From Auxenochlorella pyrenoidosa (lineage: Eukaryota > Chlorophyta > Trebouxiophyceae > Chlorellales > Chlorellaceae): a DNA stretch of 19,170 bases. The translations under genes and the position numbers were made by a program. Positions 16,860-19,170 of the stretch are shown in pieces. The stretch's first letter is position 1, and every line of letters begins with the position of its first letter. The stretch lies in contig KQ482030.1 in NCBI GenBank assembly GCA_001430745.1, positions 424,196 to 443,365 on the forward strand, in the 5' to 3' direction. Under the pieces are notes generated by a model that saw only the letters and a program-made list of their open reading frames with translations, searched no databases and had not been told where the DNA came from.

Positions 16860-17033
16860 GGAGCGTGGTGACGCACAGCAGCAGCAGCAGCTTGATTGGG
16901 AGCGACGAGGCCGAGCCGGGGGCGGGGCAGCGGGGCACGCAGCCCGATGCCGCGCAGGAGGAGGGGCACCAGCAGGCGCTTGAGCAGGTGGCGCAGCTGT
17001 CGCAGAGCATACGGCGTGGCTGCCAGCTGGTAG
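16860..17033 (+). pseudogene. Remnant of the Gln-rich gene exon, spacer 3-4 (frame still open)
   Basis: This is the best kept of the three fragments. It reads SSSSSLIGSDEAEPGAGQR, then GTQPDAAQEEGHQQALEQ and VAQLSQSIRR, against SSGSSTIGSDESAPGAGQR, GTQPAAAQEEGHQLAPEQ and VAQLEQSIRR in the Gln-rich gene. The frame runs on to a TGA at 17042-17044. The homology stops soon after SIRR, as in the other fragments. It has no ATG of its own, so expression as protein is doubtful. Confidence 0.8.
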
Positions 17034-17098
17034 AGCTGCCTTGACGCTGCTGAAAGCCGCCCACTCACTGGGAAGGCAGTGGGCGCTGCGTGCCGCAG

Positions 17099-17112
17099 CG
17101 CGCCACGTCAGC
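17099..17112 (+). promoter_or_regulatory. Conserved upstream element CGCGCCACGTCAGC, copy 4
   Basis: Identical 14 bases, 78 bp before the ATG at 17190. Confidence 0.45.
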
Positions 17113-17189
17113 ACCTGCATGGAGGGCAGAAGATTTCCTGCGTCGCTGCCTGTTCGCCGCCTGCTATTGACTGCACTCTCAGCCCAAGC

Positions 17190-19053
17190 ATGCTTGCTGG
17201 CATGGCGACTCCGCTGCGGGCGGGTGCCGGCCCCCAAGCCGCCGCGTCCCAGCGCTGGCCAGGCGCGTTGGCTCGGTTCAAGCATCGCCGGCCGTGCGCT
17301 CCGATGCAGCTCCGACTCCTGCGACAGGCGCGGGAGCGGCTGCCTGGCGGCGCCGGCGACGCTAGGGTTGTCGGGGCGGCAGCAGCTGAACCCAGCCCGG
17401 AGCAGCAGACGATTGTTTCCCTGCCTGGGCAACTGGGTGAGTGCTGCTGTGGCTGGTGCACGCAGGGTGAGGGGCTGCATGTCTGCGTTTGCAGTATGTG
17501 CATGTTTAGTCACGGCGGTGGGCAGTGCAGTCCTCCGGGCAAGCGGCCTCTCCTCGGTGAGAGCCACGCCAGTGCCAGCAGATTGTCAGGCACGCTGCCC
17601 TGCCCTGCAGACTTCCCTGCTGGCACGCTGCTGGGCGGGCGCTACGAGGTCGTCGAGTTGCTGGGCCATGGCAGCAGTGGTGTGACCTATCGCTGCAAGG
17701 ACACTGACGGCGGGCAGGACGTTGCCGTCAAGTGCCTCTCGCTACGCAGGCGAGTGGGCGGGCTGGGCCTGCTGGGCATCTCTGGCCTGGATCTACCCTC
17801 AAGCAATCAGTGCACGGACAGTGTTCAGCCACGCGTGCAGCGCGCTTTGCAGGCCTCGTCACAAGGCAATTTGCCTCAAGCAAGTGCAACGCTGGGGCGC
17901 TGGGCATTTGGCCTCCTCTGACTCCGCTTCCTGCCCTGCAGCCTCAGTGGCGGCTGGAAGCAGCTGGAGTTGTTTGAGCGGGAGGCCAGGGTGCTGCAGG
18001 GTCTGGAGTACCCTGGCATCCCGCGCTACCTGGCCTGCTTTGAGCAGGACACGGAGCGGGACCGCGCCTTCTTCCTGGTGCAGGTGGGGCGGAGCTGCAA
18101 GGGCTGCCTCGAGGAGGGGCTCCTTTTGTGCGGTTCGGGCGGCCGGCCGTGGCAGGGCCGTGGTCTTGGCATGAGCATCAGGGAACTGCCATGTCCAGAC
18201 TGGTAGGGCTGGTGTAAGCTGGTGTGCGTGCAGCAGGGTGCATCTTGCTCTACATGCCACCCTGCCTTCCCTTCCCCCCCCACCAACGCAGGAGGCAGTC
18301 CAGGGCACCTCGCTGGCAGCCATGGTGCGCTCCGGCTGGCGGCCCGACGAGGCAGAGGTTGAGCGCATCGCCACCGAGCTGCTGGGCACGCTGCGCTACC
18401 TGGGCAGCCGCCAGCCGCCCGTGGTCCACAGGCAAGGTGTATTCTGCCTCTGGCTGCACTCTGAATGCAACCCAACGCGTGGTCCACAGGCAAGGTGTAT
18501 TCTGCCTCTGGCTGCACTCTGAATGCAACCCAACGAAGGCGCCAGCATGCAAGGTGTCACACACACATCCGTCTCCCTTGCTCTGCAGAGACGTGAAGCC
18601 CGAGAACATTGTGGTGGAGGGCGGCACGAGTGGCGGCAAGGTGTATCTGGTGGACTTTGGCAGCGTGCAGGTGGGGGGAGGGGCACTCAGTGCTGCGCCT
18701 TGGGGGTTTGGTAGTGCTGGCCCACACCCGGGGTGCTGGCGTTGCTAGGTAGTAAGTGTGCCACGCAGCAGACCCGCGTGGTCCCTCCTCTCACACCCAG
18801 CCCCGCAGCTCCTCCTGCTCTACCCTCGCTGCCTTGCCTTCCCGGCAGGCTGCTGCTGCAGCAGCCATTGACGACCCCGCCAGTGGCGCCACAATGGTGG
18901 GCACTTTTGGCTTCATGGCGCCTGAGCAGATGCGCGGGGCGGCCTCCCCGGCCAGTGACCTGTACAGCCTGGGCGCCACCCTGCTCTCCCTGGTGTCAGG
19001 GCGCCCGCCCAGCTCCTTTCCTGCCGATCACCTGCGCATCGACTTTTCTTCAG
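17190..19053 (+). CDS. Plastid-type membrane Ser/Thr protein kinase, copy 4 (5' part, cut by window end)
   Basis: Exons visible: 17190-17436, 17611-17749, 17942-18083, 18292-18431, 18589-18670, 18849-19053; the window ends inside intron 6. The N-terminus MLAGMATPLRAGAGPQAAAS is Ala/Arg-rich, but its processing site reads VVGAAAAEPS with Gly in place of Arg. The kinase core is intact: GHGSSG loop, VAVK, FEREARVL, HRDVKPENIVVEGG, DFGSVQ, a poly-Ala stretch, then GTFGFMAPEQ and SDLYSLG. Intron 2 has a GC donor (CGCAG|GCGAGT) where the other copies have GT. Intron 4 is GC-AG, and its donor has been copied by an exact 58-bp tandem duplication. Exons 7-13, with the membrane hairpin and tail, should follow outside the window if the copy is complete. 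Phases agree across all visible junctions. Confidence 0.78.
17750..17941 (+). other. GC-AG intron 2 of kinase copy 4
   Basis: Donor CGCAG|GCGAGT replaces the CGCAG|GTGAGC of the three other copies. The acceptor CCTGCAG|CCTCAG is normal and the phase fits, so the intron can only be removed through a GC donor. Confidence 0.7.
18420..18535 (+). repeat. Exact 58-bp tandem duplication containing a splice donor
   Basis: 18420-18477 and 18478-18535 are identical. Each starts CGTGGTCCACAGGCAAGG, that is the last 12 bases of exon 4 plus the start of intron 4, and ends CAACCCAACG. Copies 1-3 have a single version. Two identical GC donors result, 58 bp apart. Confidence 0.92.
18432..18588 (+). other. 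GC-AG intron 4 of kinase copy 4
   Basis: Donor CACAG|GCAAGG at 18431/18432, acceptor CTGCAG|AGACG. A second identical donor lies at 18489/18490 because of the tandem duplication; using it would add 58 bases and shift the frame. Confidence 0.8.
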
Positions 19054-19170
19054 GTCAGGAGAGGTGATGTTTCTGCCTGCGATGCGTGCTTGCGCACCAG
19101 TTCCCGCTTTATAGACTGCAGGGTGAGAGGCTCCTCACGCTCCTCCACAGCAAGCTAAGAGGTGTGCACA

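Larger units (their letters stand above)
15822..17189. other. Spacer between kinase copies 3 and 4
   Basis: This is the longest spacer. It holds the 3' flank of copy 3, partly similar to that of copy 1, then a segment at about 16290-16740 that I cannot align to the other spacers and that looks less GC-rich. That segment has TATATAA at 16444-16450, an inverted repeat at 16546-16560, and TGTAA at 16711-16715. An open frame of 170 codons (16203-16715) has no recognisable domain. After it come the Gln-rich gene fragment and the leader of copy 4. Confidence 0.55.

Noticed and set aside
17605..17615. Copy 4 as a pseudogene because of its odd donors
   Set aside because: GC donors are functional in intron 4 of all copies, the frame is open and all catalytic motifs are intact in the visible part.
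18420..18535. CRISPR-like or minisatellite array
   Set aside because: Only two units, adjacent and without spacers; a simple tandem duplication in a nuclear intron.
1..19170. tRNA, rRNA, riboswitch or bacterial operon signals
   Set aside because: I saw no cloverleaf, rRNA core or Shine-Dalgarno pattern; the intron-rich genes are eukaryotic.

Overview
The window looks like nuclear DNA from a GC-rich green alga, most likely a Chlorella-type trebouxiophyte. The reasons are many short GC-rich introns with ...CAG|GTGAGY donors and YTGCAG acceptors, Ala/Gln homopolymers in protein, TGTAA-type algal poly(A) signals, and a plastid-type N-terminus ending in a VRAAA-like site. The species is inference; no taxonomic marker is present. 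All genes that can be supported lie on the + strand.

Layout. (1) 1-790: the last two exons of a Gln/Ala-rich gene that starts outside the window. (2) 791-1508: its 3' flank and the promoter side of the first kinase gene. (3) Four head-to-tail copies of one 13-exon gene for a Hanks-type Ser/Thr kinase: copy 1 1509-5817, copy 2 6872-10987, copy 3 11516-15821, copy 4 from 17190 and cut by the window end inside intron 6. Start codons are 5363, 4644 and 5674 bp apart. (4) The spacers 5818-6871, 10988-11515 and 15822-17189 each carry a fragment of the Gln-rich gene's coding exon just upstream of the next kinase copy.

The kinase has a putative chloroplast transit peptide, a complete kinase domain (GxGxxG, VAVK, HRDVKPEN, DFG, APE), a linker, a two-helix membrane hairpin and a conserved C-terminal domain. 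The layout recalls cyanobacterial membrane Ser/Thr kinases. The copies may phosphorylate plastid membrane or stromal targets; this is inference from family resemblance.

The most interesting features are: a GC-AG intron kept at the HRD codon in all four copies; copy 3 with two catalytic-loop residues changed and an altered membrane hairpin, so probably a pseudokinase; an exact 58-bp duplication of the GC splice donor in copy 4; a 236-bp tract identical between copies 1 and 2 across intron and exon, which suggests gene conversion; remnants of the neighbouring gene that mark the duplication junctions; and an unresolved exon 7/8 junction where intron retention would give a soluble kinase.
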